From Chitinophaga barathri (GTDB lineage: Bacteria; Bacteroidota; Bacteroidia; Chitinophagales; Chitinophagaceae): a stretch of 64,000 nt of DNA. The DNA lies in assembly GCF_003807585.1 (NCBI RefSeq), contig NZ_RMBX01000006.1, positions 62,001 to 126,000 of the forward strand. The letters run 5' to 3'. Each line of letters opens with the position of its first letter. The stretch's first letter is position 1. Position numbers and translations under genes: made by a program. This document shows, piece by piece, positions 9,062 through 17,777 of the stretch. The notes below the pieces were generated by a model. That model worked only from the letters and a program-made list of their open reading frames with translations, ran no database searches and was not told the DNA's origin.

Positions 9062-10194
9062 AAAAAATTCTCAGCATAGCCGTTATGATCATCGCCTGCT
9101 TACCCGTTTGGGCACAGGTGACCGTTTACGAATCAGGTACAGAAGGATACAAATCATTCCGTATACCGGGCCTGGTGAAGCTGCCGGATGGCACGCTGCT
9201 GGCCTTTGCGGAAGGAAGGGTAGGCGATGCGAACGACTTTGGGAATATAGACATCGTGGTGAAAAAAAGCAAAAACAATGGGAAGACCTGGAGCCCCCTC
9301 CGGTTAGTAGCCGACAACAAGGATATGCAGGCCGGTAACCCCGCTCCCGTAGTGGACCTCACCGACCCTGCCTATCCCCGCGGCCGCGTTTTCCTTTTTT
9401 ACAATACCGGCAACAATCATGAAAGCGAAGTAAGAAAAGGCAACGGCCTGCGCGAAGCATGGTACGTAACATCTTCAGATGGAGGCGATACCTGGGATGC
9501 ACCGGTGAACATCACCGCCATGGTACACCGTCCCAAACAGGCGCCTTACAACTTCACGGAAGACTGGCGTTGTTTTTTCAATACCCCCGGCCACGCCATG
9601 CAGTTCACCACCGGCACCTTCAAAGGCCGCATCTATGTAGCCACCAATCACTCCGCCGGCGATCAGCAGCCCCGCTTTATGGAATACCGGGCGGGCGGAT
9701 ATTATTCGGATGATCATGGTAAAACCTTCCGGATCAGCGAAGACGTGAGTTTCCCCGGCGGCAACGAAGCCATGGCCACTGAGCTGGGCAATAACAAACT
9801 GATGCTGAACGTACGCAACCAGCAGAAAAACGTCAAAGCCCGCATCATTGCCATCAGCAGCGACGGCCGCAGCTGGGACACCGCTTATTACGACCACAAC
9901 CTGCCGGATCCCGTTTGCCAGGGCAGCCTCATCACGCTGGGTTTCAAAAAAGGCAAAGCTATCCTCGCATTCTCCAACGCCGCCGATACCCTGAACCGGG
10001 ATAACCTCACCCTGCGCATCAGCCAGGACGAAGGCAAAACCTGGACGCAGCGTTACCCGATAGACAGCACCGGCGAAAAGAACAATTCCGCCTATTCGGA
10101 CATCCTGGCCATCGGCAAAAGGGAGATCGGCATCCTCTACGAAAAAGACAAATACAGCCGCATCATTTTCACCACCCGGAAGTATAAGAAGTAA
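9058..10194 (+). CDS. nanH: Secreted exo-alpha-sialidase (GH33)
   Basis: A 378-residue sialidase with a signal peptide ending VWA-Q (residue 19). The FRIP motif is at 34-37 with the first substrate-binding arginine R35. Five Asp-box blades are visible at about 71-78 (SKNNGKTW), 139-146 (SSDGGDTW), 217-224, 267-273 and 322-329. NEAMATEL carries the probable catalytic Glu (E242), R253 is a candidate second arginine, and Y346 in NSAYSD is the likely nucleophile. There is no lipobox or sorting domain, so periplasmic location is likely. The start codon overlaps the stop of the transporter gene (ATGA), which indicates translational coupling. Confidence 0.92.
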   Translation: MKKILSIAVMIIACLPVWAQVTVYESGTEGYKSFRIPGLVKLPDGTLLAFAEGRVGDANDFGNIDIVVKKSKNNGKTWSPLRLVADNKDMQAGNPAPVVDLTDPAYPRGRVFLFYNTGNNHESEVRKGNGLREAWYVTSSDGGDTWDAPVNITAMVHRPKQAPYNFTEDWRCFFNTPGHAMQFTTGTFKGRIYVATNHSAGDQQPRFMEYRAGGYYSDDHGKTFRISEDVSFPGGNEAMATELGNNKLMLNVRNQQKNVKARIIAISSDGRSWDTAYYDHNLPDPVCQGSLITLGFKKGKAILAFSNAADTLNRDNLTLRISQDEGKTWTQRYPIDSTGEKNNSAYSDILAIGKREIGILYEKDKYSRIIFTTRKYKK

Positions 10195-10260
10195 GATTTT
10201 CCAAAAATTATTGCCTGATAACCTCCTGATTTTGCTATTTTTCAGGATTAATCAAGCAAT

Positions 10261-11676
10261 ATGAGCAGAAGAAAGTTTCTCCGGCAGTCCGCTGTACTGT
10301 CATCCGCTATCCTGTTGCGCCCCGCGCTGAGCTGGGCAGGCACCCAGGATTTTCCTGTAGTGCGCATCCCCGCTGCACAAAGAAAGTTCCGCAGCGAAGC
10401 GGTGGAAAAGGCCATAGCCGCCGTTAAAAGCAAAAGCAAAAACCAGGAGCTGTCCTGGCTTTTTGAAAACTGCTTCCCCAATACGCTGGATACCACCGTT
10501 GAATTTACCAACAACGGCCGCCCTGACACCTATGTGATTACGGGAGATATAGACGCCATGTGGCTGAGAGACAGCACCGCCCAGGTGAGTCCTTACCTGC
10601 CATTGGTGAAGGAAGACAAAGAGCTTCAACACCTCATTGCCGGTGTGATCAACCACCAGGTGAAGTGTATCCTCAAAGACCCCTACGCGAACGCGTTCTA
10701 TAAAGACGAAAACAAACAGGGCGAATGGAAGACCGATATCACGGATATGAAACCCGGCATCCACGAGCGTAAATGGGAGATCGATTCACTCTGTTATCCT
10801 ATCCGCCTCGGGTATATGTACTGGAAAAACACCGGCGATACCGCCCCGTTTGACGAGGCATGGAAAAACTCCATCATCAGCACCGTCAAAACATTTAAGG
10901 AGCAGCAAAGGAAAGACGGCCCCGGCCCTTATCATTTCCAGCGCAATACCTCCTGGGCAACGGACGGTGTACCTTTGAGCGGCTACGGTTACCCCGTGAA
11001 GCCCGTCGGCCTCATCTGCTCCATCTTCAGGCCCAGCGACGATGCTACCATCTTCCCTTTCCTCATACCTTCCAATTTCTTCGCGGTGGTAAGCCTCCGG
11101 CAGGCCGCTGAAATGGTGCTCGCTTTCCACAAAGACGCAAAGCTGGCGGCGGAATGCCGCGCGCTGGCCACGGAAGTGGAGCAGGCCATCCAGAAGTACG
11201 CGATCGTTTCACATCCGCAATTCGGCAAAGTATATGCATTTGAAGTGAACGGCTTCGGCAGCTTCAACCTCATGGACGATGCGAACGTGCCCAGCCTGCT
11301 GGCCCTGCCGTACCTCGGCGCGGTAAAGGCGAACGATCCCGTGTATGCGAACACGCGCAAACTGATCCTTTCCAAAGAAAACCCTTTCTTCTTCGAAGGC
11401 AAGGCAGGCAAAGGCATTGGCAGCCCGCATACCGGTATGCAGCGCATCTGGCCCATCAGTGTGGTGATGCAGGGGCTTACCAGCAACAACGAAGCAGAAA
11501 TAAAACAATGCCTGGCCACTTTGCAGAAATGCCATGCCGGCAAAGGGTTTATGCATGAATCCTTCCAAAAGGACGATCCCGCACAGTTCACCCGCGCATG
11601 GTTCGCCTGGGCAAACACGATCTTCGGCGAGTTCATCTGGAAAGTATACCGCGAAAGGCCGCACTTGCTGGCATAA
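10261..11676 (+). CDS. GH125-family exo-alpha-1,6-mannosidase
   Basis: A 471-residue protein with the DUF1237/GH125 signature TGDIDAMWLRDSTAQ and a late HESF...FTRAWFAWAN block. Characterised members remove terminal alpha-1,6-mannose, as found in the core of N-glycans. The N-terminus MSRRKFLRQSA is a twin-arginine (Tat) export motif followed by a hydrophobic stretch and ALSWAG, so export in folded form is predicted. It lies 66 bp after the sialidase gene on the same strand and probably belongs to the same programme, pointing to sialylated N-glycans as a food source. No clear promoter was seen in the gap. Confidence 0.88.
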   Translation: MSRRKFLRQSAVLSSAILLRPALSWAGTQDFPVVRIPAAQRKFRSEAVEKAIAAVKSKSKNQELSWLFENCFPNTLDTTVEFTNNGRPDTYVITGDIDAMWLRDSTAQVSPYLPLVKEDKELQHLIAGVINHQVKCILKDPYANAFYKDENKQGEWKTDITDMKPGIHERKWEIDSLCYPIRLGYMYWKNTGDTAPFDEAWKNSIISTVKTFKEQQRKDGPGPYHFQRNTSWATDGVPLSGYGYPVKPVGLICSIFRPSDDATIFPFLIPSNFFAVVSLRQAAEMVLAFHKDAKLAAECRALATEVEQAIQKYAIVSHPQFGKVYAFEVNGFGSFNLMDDANVPSLLALPYLGAVKANDPVYANTRKLILSKENPFFFEGKAGKGIGSPHTGMQRIWPISVVMQGLTSNNEAEIKQCLATLQKCHAGKGFMHESFQKDDPAQFTRAWFAWANTIFGEFIWKVYRERPHLLA

Positions 11677-11723
11677 GCGATTATTGCTTATTTTTAATTG
11701 TCTTATAACGTACCCGATCCCTT

Positions 11724-12074
11724 ATGGAGAATAAGCAAAATGCCTATTTCATCACCAGGTGGCAATCCCAGATCAAAAAAGGACTGTTTGAATATATCAT
11801 TATGCTCCTGCTGCAAAAGAAGGAACGGTACGGTTATGAGCTTATCAGCGAGATCAAGAAACTGGCTGATATGGACATTGCCGAAGGCACTATTTACCCG
11901 CTGCTGAGCCGCCTGAAAAAAGAAAAGCTGGTGGAAAGCCGCTGGGTGGAAATGGATGAGGGCGTGCCCCGCAAATATTATAAGCTGACGGACCAGGGGA
12001 ACGAATACCTGGAAACGATGTATCAATATCTCGGTGAACTGATGCAGGCTATTACGGACCTGAAGGATGTTTAA
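11724..12074 (+). CDS. PadR-family transcriptional regulator
   Basis: A 116-residue winged-helix protein with the standard PadR pattern: ERYGYELISEI, EGTIYPLLSRLKKEKLVES and GVPRKYYKLTDQG. The C-terminal helix (LETMYQYLGELMQAI) would form the dimer. PadR proteins repress by binding short palindromes. Its stop lies inside the first codons of the glycerol kinase frame, so the two are probably co-transcribed, although control of glycerol genes by a PadR protein is only inferred from position. Confidence 0.88.
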   Translation: MENKQNAYFITRWQSQIKKGLFEYIIMLLLQKKERYGYELISEIKKLADMDIAEGTIYPLLSRLKKEKLVESRWVEMDEGVPRKYYKLTDQGNEYLETMYQYLGELMQAITDLKDV

Positions 12075-12084
12075 AAAACAGGAA

Positions 12085-13575
12085 ATGAACGGCGACAAGA
12101 AATATATACTTTCCCTTGATCTGGGTTCCAGCGCGGCGGGCGCAGTGCTGTTCAGCCGGCAGGGCCAGGTGGTGAAGCAGCTGCAAAAGGAATATGAAAA
12201 ATATTACCCGCAGCCCGGGTGGATAGAAGTGGACCCGAACGAGATCTGGTACACCATGCTGTCCGTCATGGAAGAGCTGATCGCCTCTGCCGGCATCCGG
12301 GCTTCCGAGATCGCCGGCATCGGTATTGCGAACCAGCGTGAGACCACCGTAATTTGGGACCGCGCCACCGGCGAACCGGTATACAATGCCATACCCTGGC
12401 AGGACAGGCGTACGAGCAAACTGGTGGACGAGTTCCGCTACCAGGGTTTCTCCGGCCTCGTACAACGCAAAACCGGCCTCATCCTCGACGCTTATTTTTC
12501 CGCCAGCAAAATATCCTGGATACTCGATCATGTGCACGACGCGCGCATCCGCGCGGAGCAGGGTCAGCTGGCTTTCGGCACTATAGACGCATGGCTGATA
12601 TGGAAACTGACCGCGGGCAAAACCCACGTAAGCGACCTGACCAACGCGTCCCGCACCATGCTGTTCAATATCCATACGCTGGAATGGGACCAGGAGCTGC
12701 TGCGCCTGTTCAACATCCCGCACCAGCTGCTGCCCGCTATTTGCAGCAACAGCGAAGTGATCGCCCACACCGCCCCCGGTATCCTGGAAGCCAGCATTCC
12801 CATTGCCGGCGTGGCGGGAGACCAGCAGGCCGCCCTCTTCGGGCAGATGTGCCTGGAACCGGGGATGGTAAAAAATACTTACGGAAGCGGTTGTTTCGCT
12901 TTGATGAACACCGGTTCCAAACCTATCGTGTCCGACCATCACCTGCTCACCACCATTGCCTGGCGGATAGGGAACAATGTCACGTATGCGCTGGAAGGCA
13001 GCGTGTTTGGCGGCAGCTCCGTATTCCGCTGGATCAGGGACGGGCTGGGGCTGATAGAATCCACCGCTGAAATAGAAGCCCTCGCGCAAACCGAGCCGGA
13101 CAACGGCGGCGTATTGTTCGTGCCTTCGCTTTCCGGCCTGGGCACCCCGCACTGGGACCCTTACGCCCGGGGCATGATCATCGGCATTACGAGGGGCACC
13201 TCCAGCGGCCACATTGCCCGCGCCGCGCTGGAGGGCGTAGCCCTGGGCATCGCGGATGCGCTGGATGCCATGGAGAAAGACAGCGGCCGGGCTATTACCG
13301 AACTGCGGGTAGATGGTACCTCGGCCACCTACGACTTTTTTATGCAGATGCAGACGGACATCCTGCAATACCCCGTGATGCGGCCGCGGGTAATGCCCGC
13401 CAGCGCCACGGGCGCTGCTTACCTGGCCGGGCTGGCCACCGGCTTCTGGACCCTGCAGGAAATAAAAGACCAATACACGATCGCGAGGGTATTCAGCCCC
13501 ACCGTACCGGTAGATACCCGGCTGCGGGAAAAATGGCAGAAAGCCATTGCCCGGGTGAAGAACTGGGATCTGTAG
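12085..13575 (+). CDS. glpK: Glycerol kinase-like FGGY carbohydrate kinase
   Basis: Expected to phosphorylate glycerol to glycerol-3-phosphate in the cytoplasm. It is 496 residues from this start; an earlier ATG at 12067 adds six residues and overlaps the PadR gene. Glycerol-kinase motifs are strong: IPWQDRRT, GTIDAWLIWKLT, TNASRTMLFNIHTLEWD, AGDQQAALFGQ, NTYGSGCFALMNTG and GAAYLAGLATGFW. Residues corresponding to the glycerol contacts (the QRET Arg-Glu, Tyr of DAYFS, Asp of GDQQ, Phe of GCF) are present. Two departures stand out: the usual DQGTTSSR loop reads DLGSSAAG, losing its arginine, and the usual DGG motif reads DGTS. glpD follows at 13968. Confidence 0.85.
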   Translation: MNGDKKYILSLDLGSSAAGAVLFSRQGQVVKQLQKEYEKYYPQPGWIEVDPNEIWYTMLSVMEELIASAGIRASEIAGIGIANQRETTVIWDRATGEPVYNAIPWQDRRTSKLVDEFRYQGFSGLVQRKTGLILDAYFSASKISWILDHVHDARIRAEQGQLAFGTIDAWLIWKLTAGKTHVSDLTNASRTMLFNIHTLEWDQELLRLFNIPHQLLPAICSNSEVIAHTAPGILEASIPIAGVAGDQQAALFGQMCLEPGMVKNTYGSGCFALMNTGSKPIVSDHHLLTTIAWRIGNNVTYALEGSVFGGSSVFRWIRDGLGLIESTAEIEALAQTEPDNGGVLFVPSLSGLGTPHWDPYARGMIIGITRGTSSGHIARAALEGVALGIADALDAMEKDSGRAITELRVDGTSATYDFFMQMQTDILQYPVMRPRVMPASATGAAYLAGLATGFWTLQEIKDQYTIARVFSPTVPVDTRLREKWQKAIARVKNWDL

Positions 13576-13691
13576 GCGGCCGGCAGATCACCGGCATGTT
13601 TGCCAACCAGTTTGTAATCATGGGTACGTTGCGTAAATGACCGCAGTCAGACGCGATATATTTGAGACGATAGTTACGACAGTTATAATAT

Positions 13692-13725
13692 AAGGCGGAA
13701 GGGGAAACCTCTTCCGCCTTTTGTT
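13692..13725 (+). terminator. Rho-independent terminator after glpK
   Basis: AAGGCGGAAG (13692-13701) pairs perfectly with CTTCCGCCTT (13711-13720), followed by TTGTTTTCTT. It lies 117 bases after the glycerol kinase stop and separates it from glpD. Confidence 0.85.
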
Positions 13726-13900
13726 TTCTTTCACATTCTTTCAATAATTTCAAAAAAACTTTAAAATGCTTTCAAATTCCATCGTAATGTTATAACTTCC
13801 AACCAAATATCCGCGTCAAACGTTATCAATCATAACCTACTAATATTCAGAAAATATGAGCCTTAACAGAAATTTCTCCCGAACCTGCCGTAAAATCGAT

Positions 13901-13908
13901 TAAATTTG
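13901..13908 (+). promoter_or_regulatory. Likely -7 element for glpD
   Basis: TAAATTTG matches the Bacteroidota -7 consensus TAnnTTTG and lies 60 bases before the glpD start. A good -33 TTTG at the right distance is missing, so this may be a weak or activated promoter. The rest of the 392-bp gap (13576-13967) is AT-rich and holds only the glpK terminator. Confidence 0.45.
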
Positions 13909-13967
13909 CCAGTATCGGATTACGATGTATATTGTATAATAATGCCTTTTGAACATACATAGAGAAA

Positions 13968-15515
13968 ATGAACCGCATAGAACAACTGAAAAAGATCGGC
14001 AATAACGAGGAATGGGATGTAGTCGTGATAGGAGGAGGGGCCACGGGGCTGGGTGCTGCGTTGGAAGCTACTACCAGGGGATATAAAACACTGCTGCTCG
14101 AACAATCTGATTTTGCAAAATCCACGTCCAGTAAAGCAACAAAACTACTTCACGGCGGCGTCCGTTACCTGGCGCAGGGCGATGTGGCCCTTGTCAGGGA
14201 AGCCAGCATAGAGCGCGGCCTGCTGCTGCAAAACGCTAAACATCTTGCCAGGAACCTTTCTTTTGTAATACCCGCCTACAGCTGGTGGGAAGGGGTTTTT
14301 TATACCGTCGGGCTGAAAGTGTACGACTGGATGGCCGGGCGCCTCAGCCTCGGCGATTCCATTCACCTTTCCCGCAAAAAGACGATGGAAAAACTCCCCG
14401 GCCTCAAAGAAGACGGCCTTGCCGCCGGCATCCTTTACCACGACGGGCAGTTTGACGATGCCCGGCTGGCGGTGAACCTCATGCAGACCATCTACGACAA
14501 AGGCGGCATCGCCCTCAATTATATGAAAGTGACCAGCCTGAAGAAAAACGGCGGCGGTCAGCTGGGCCTCATCACCGTGGAAGATACCGAAACGGGACGC
14601 AGCTATGTCGTTCATACCAAAGGCATTATCAACGCCACCGGCGTGTTTGTGGACGATATCCTGGAAATGGATGACCCCACCATCAAACGTAAGATCGTGG
14701 CCAGCCAGGGCGTACACCTCGTGCTGGACCGCAGCTTCCTGCCGGGCGAAAACGCGCTCATGATCCCCAAGACCAGCGACGGCCGCGTATTGTTCGCCGT
14801 GCCCTGGCATAATAAAATAGTGGTAGGCACTACGGACAACCCGGTGAACGAGATCAGCCTGGACCCCGTAGCCATGGAAAAAGAGATCGGTTTTATCCTG
14901 GAGACCGCCGGCCAGTACCTTGAAAAAACGCCCACCCGCGCGGACGTAAAAAGCGTCTGGGCCGGCCTGCGCCCCCTCGCCAAACCGGAGAAGAGCGAAA
15001 AAACAAAAGAGATTTCCCGTAATCATAAGATCATGGTGTCCGCCACCGGCCTGGTCACCATACTGGGCGGCAAATGGACCACCTACCGCAAAATGGGCGA
15101 AGATGTGATAGACAGGCTGGAGAAAGTGAAACAATGGCCCGTTACCCAATCCGTAACCCGCCACCTGGCCGTCCATGGTTCCGCACAAAAGCTGGACGAA
15201 AAAGATCCTTTATATTATTACGGCTCCGATGCGGCCGGGGTGAAAAACCTGCCGGGCGCCGGGGACGTAATCAGTAGTTCCCTGGGCATTGTAAAAGCAC
15301 AGGTGCTCTGGGCGGTGCGCACCGAAATGGCGCATACGGTGGAAGACGTGCTGGCGCGAAGGACCCGCGCCCTGTTCCTGGATGCGGAAGAAGCCCTGCG
15401 CGTAGCGCCCGGGGTCGCATCCATCATGGCGGAAGAAACCGGCAAAGACAAACAGTGGGAAGAAGAACAGGTACGTTCTTTCCGGGAGCTGGCCAGAACG
15501 TACCTGTTACAATAG
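13968..15515 (+). CDS. glpD: FAD-dependent glycerol-3-phosphate dehydrogenase
   Basis: A 515-residue flavoprotein that oxidises glycerol-3-phosphate to dihydroxyacetone phosphate, passing electrons to the quinone pool at the membrane. The Rossmann FAD site VVVIGGGATGLGAA lies at 18-31, followed by the family motif STSSKATKLLHGGVRYL. The C-terminal DAO_C-type helical domain contains ARRTRALFLDAEEAL. It completes the pathway begun by the glycerol kinase upstream, although a terminator lies between them. Its stop is only 4 bp from the convergent nitroreductase gene, with no room for a separate terminator. Confidence 0.95.
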   Translation: MNRIEQLKKIGNNEEWDVVVIGGGATGLGAALEATTRGYKTLLLEQSDFAKSTSSKATKLLHGGVRYLAQGDVALVREASIERGLLLQNAKHLARNLSFVIPAYSWWEGVFYTVGLKVYDWMAGRLSLGDSIHLSRKKTMEKLPGLKEDGLAAGILYHDGQFDDARLAVNLMQTIYDKGGIALNYMKVTSLKKNGGGQLGLITVEDTETGRSYVVHTKGIINATGVFVDDILEMDDPTIKRKIVASQGVHLVLDRSFLPGENALMIPKTSDGRVLFAVPWHNKIVVGTTDNPVNEISLDPVAMEKEIGFILETAGQYLEKTPTRADVKSVWAGLRPLAKPEKSEKTKEISRNHKIMVSATGLVTILGGKWTTYRKMGEDVIDRLEKVKQWPVTQSVTRHLAVHGSAQKLDEKDPLYYYGSDAAGVKNLPGAGDVISSSLGIVKAQVLWAVRTEMAHTVEDVLARRTRALFLDAEEALRVAPGVASIMAEETGKDKQWEEEQVRSFRELARTYLLQ

Positions 15516-15519
15516 ATAA

Positions 15520-16092
15520 TTACATCCACTTTACTTTTTCTTCAAGCGGCTTCACGCGCCTGCCGGTGCGTGGAGCTTCGTCTGTATACCCGAGATATAA
15601 AAATCCAAGTACTTTATCTTCATCGCGGAGGCCCAGGTAATCCTGCATGGCGGGGTGATAGGTCATGCCGCCGGAGCCCCAGTATACGGCCAGTTGTTTG
15701 GCGGTGGCGCCCAGCCAGAGGTTCTCCACTGCGCAGGCTGTTGCCGCGATCTCTTCAATCTCCGGGATCTTGGTATTGGAGCCGCGTTTCATGCAGATGG
15801 CTATCACGTGGCTGGCGAGGTCTCCCTGCGTTTTCAGTTTCTCGTAACTGCCCTCTGTGAACAGGTTGGCCGGTGTGTAGGTTTTGTACAGTTCTGCGTG
15901 CGCGGTACAGAATTCCTGTACTTTATCGCCCCCGTACACCACAAAATACCAGGGCTCGGTGAGGCCGTGGGTAGGCGCCCAGTCCGCGAGCTGCATCAAT
16001 TCCTGTACCGTTGCGTCGTCCACCTTTTTGCCGTTCATGCTGGTAGGTTTTACCGTGCGGCGGTGGGTAATGATCTGTGTGATATCGTTCAT
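15520..16092 (-). CDS. Nitroreductase-family FMN oxidoreductase
   Basis: A 190-residue nitroreductase-fold protein. It has the N-terminal FMN-phosphate motif HRRTVKP, the helix ELMQLADWAPTHGLTEPWYFVV, and a C-terminal GFLYLGYTDEAP. The short length and the PTHGLTEPW pattern resemble the YdjA/TM1586 branch. Substrate cannot be predicted. Its start overlaps the stop of the thioesterase gene (ATGA), so it is the last cistron of the four-gene minus-strand operon 17652-15520. Confidence 0.87.
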   Translation of the reverse strand: MNDITQIITHRRTVKPTSMNGKKVDDATVQELMQLADWAPTHGLTEPWYFVVYGGDKVQEFCTAHAELYKTYTPANLFTEGSYEKLKTQGDLASHVIAICMKRGSNTKIPEIEEIAATACAVENLWLGATAKQLAVYWGSGGMTYHPAMQDYLGLRDEDKVLGFLYLGYTDEAPRTGRRVKPLEEKVKWM

Positions 16093-16529
16093 GCTGTTGT
16101 ATTGTCGATTTGTTGTTTAAATAGTTCGGGCAGCCGCGCAACTTTGCGGGTCTTGTAGTCAAAACACACCATGCCGGTTTTGGCTTCCGCGACAATGATC
16201 TGTTTGCCGTCGCGGGTGGTGCTCAGGCGGTAATACAGGTCGTAACCCAGGCTGCTCAGTTCGTCCGCGGCCACTTCCACGGTGAGCGCATCGCCGTAAA
16301 ATCCTTCGCCCTTGTACATCACGGCCAGGTCCGCCATGATCAGCGAAGTGCCGAAAAAGTCCAGCTCGGTGCAGCCGAGGGACCCGAGGTATTGCATCCT
16401 GGATTCGTGCAGGATGGACACGATCGCGTCATTACCCAAATGCCCGCCGTAGTTCACATCCGTGATCCTCACCGGGATGACGGTGCTGAAGCGGAAAACG
16501 GCCGGCATATCGATCTTAACTCTTGCCAT
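16089..16529 (-). CDS. Hotdog-fold acyl-CoA thioesterase
   Basis: A 146-residue single hotdog domain of the 4-hydroxybenzoyl-CoA thioesterase/YbgC type. The active-site region reads RITDVNYGGHLGNDAIVSILHESRMQYL, where the Asp and the GGHLGN turn correspond to the family's catalytic aspartate area. It should hydrolyse a cytoplasmic acyl-CoA; the acyl group is unknown. It overlaps rdgB by 14 bp on one side and the nitroreductase gene by 4 bp on the other, so all three are translationally linked. Confidence 0.82.
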   Translation of the reverse strand: MARVKIDMPAVFRFSTVIPVRITDVNYGGHLGNDAIVSILHESRMQYLGSLGCTELDFFGTSLIMADLAVMYKGEGFYGDALTVEVAADELSSLGYDLYYRLSTTRDGKQIIVAEAKTGMVCFDYKTRKVARLPELFKQQIDNTTA

Positions 16530-17103
16530 GCTGTTGTTGTAAAAATGTGATCAGTTTTTTAAAAGCCTTTGCCCGGTGGCTGTATTGGTTTTTCTCCGAA
16601 AGCTCCATCTCCGCGAAACTTTTGCTCCCGCCCAGCGGCTGAAAGATGGGATCGTAACCGAACCCTTCGCCGCCTTTTCTTTCATGGAGGATTTCACCTT
16701 CCGCCACGCCTTCAAACTGGTGCTCGGCGCCGTCGATGATCAGGGAAATAACGGTGCGGAAACGCGCACTGCGGCCGGTTTTGCCTTCCATCAGGCGCAA
16801 TACCTTGTCGATATTGTCCGGGGCGCTTTTCTGCTCGCCGGCATAACGGGCGGAGAGCACGCCGGGCTCGCCGTTGAGTGCGTCTATCTCCAGGCCGGTG
16901 TCTTCCGAAAAGGAGTTTTTGCCGGTCATGTTAAAAATGACGGTGGATTTCTCCCGCGCGTTTTCTTCCAGCGTATCGTGCGGCTCGGGAATGTCTATAT
17001 CGATGCCCGCTTCCTCCAGGGTAATGATGGAAAACTCGTTGCCGAGCAGCGAGCGGATCTCTTTGATCTTATTGTTGTTGTTCGTGGCGAATACGAAAGT
17101 CAT
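16516..17103 (-). CDS. rdgB: XTP/dITP diphosphatase (non-canonical purine NTP pyrophosphatase)
   Basis: A 195-residue house-cleaning enzyme that hydrolyses dITP and XTP to monophosphates, keeping deaminated purines out of DNA. Family motifs are complete: ATNNNNKIKEI at the N-terminus, SEDTGLEIDALNGEPGVLSARYAG with the catalytic Asp, GGEGFGYDPIF, and SHRAKAFKKL. Length is normal. It follows the unknown gene at 17155-17652 after 51 bp and overlaps the thioesterase gene. Confidence 0.94.
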   Translation of the reverse strand: MTFVFATNNNNKIKEIRSLLGNEFSIITLEEAGIDIDIPEPHDTLEENAREKSTVIFNMTGKNSFSEDTGLEIDALNGEPGVLSARYAGEQKSAPDNIDKVLRLMEGKTGRSARFRTVISLIIDGAEHQFEGVAEGEILHERKGGEGFGYDPIFQPLGGSKSFAEMELSEKNQYSHRAKAFKKLITFLQQQHGKS

Positions 17104-17154
17104 ATGTCTTTACTTGCTGTCCGCGAAGATACTTGCGGCGCGTTGGTTTGAAGA

Positions 17155-17652
17155 TTAAATACCGAATAATTGTTTCAGTCCCATCCAAAGACGGCCTTTC
17201 AGGGCTTTGTCTGTTGCAATCAGTTGCAATTCGTCAGAATAAAGACAGGGGAGCTGTTCATGCGTCTCCAGCTGGTAGGCTTGCATCGGCGGAAGCCCAA
17301 TGTTGGCGGGCGGTACCGCGAAAATGATGCATTGGCGGAAGGGGACTGCATTTTTATAACCGGCGAGGGTAAGGCCCGGGTAAGTTGCCGCGTTCACCAA
17401 TGCAACATCCTGCATTCCGAGTTTGCAGGCATTCAAAATATTGGTGAGGAGATTGAATAATTCCTCATTTAAATATGCTTCGCTTTCGTTTTGTATCAGC
17501 AGCAGGATGTTTTTTTGATTTTCGCCTAAATATTTCACTTTGGGCAACGCTTTCTCCGTGACGGGAGCCGCCTTGCGCGCCTCTGGGATGATAGGCTGGT
17601 CGTACATTTGCGCTAAAAGATAAGGGTCCAGCTCCAATTGCTCAAGGCTCAT
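17155..17652 (-). CDS. Unknown protein, possibly DNA polymerase III psi (HolD)-like
   Basis: A 165-residue soluble protein with no signal peptide. The first 50 residues look flexible (EARKAAPVTEKALPKV), followed by an alpha/beta domain with ELFNLLTNILNACKLGMQDVAL, a conserved-looking VPFRQCIIFAVPP, then DELQLIATDKALKGRLWMGLKQLF at the end. The order of these elements and the final D..LK..LW..L pattern recall E. coli HolD, a small subunit with a uracil-glycosylase-like fold. This is a remote resemblance judged by eye. It is first in the operon with rdgB, which also serves DNA quality. If wrong, it is simply a conserved hypothetical protein. Confidence 0.6.
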   Translation of the reverse strand: MSLEQLELDPYLLAQMYDQPIIPEARKAAPVTEKALPKVKYLGENQKNILLLIQNESEAYLNEELFNLLTNILNACKLGMQDVALVNAATYPGLTLAGYKNAVPFRQCIIFAVPPANIGLPPMQAYQLETHEQLPCLYSDELQLIATDKALKGRLWMGLKQLFGI

Positions 17653-17777
17653 AAATATTGTGTTAAGGTTTAATGTGACGATCCCTTCTCGGGGAAAAAA
17701 CGTTTATTTGCGGATCGTTCGGTGGAACGGTACCTGCTTAAGAAAGTGTAAAAATATTGAGATTAAACTGATAAACC

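Noticed and set aside
12052..13473. 473-codon ORF antisense to glpK
   Set aside because: Shadow of a well-supported kinase gene.
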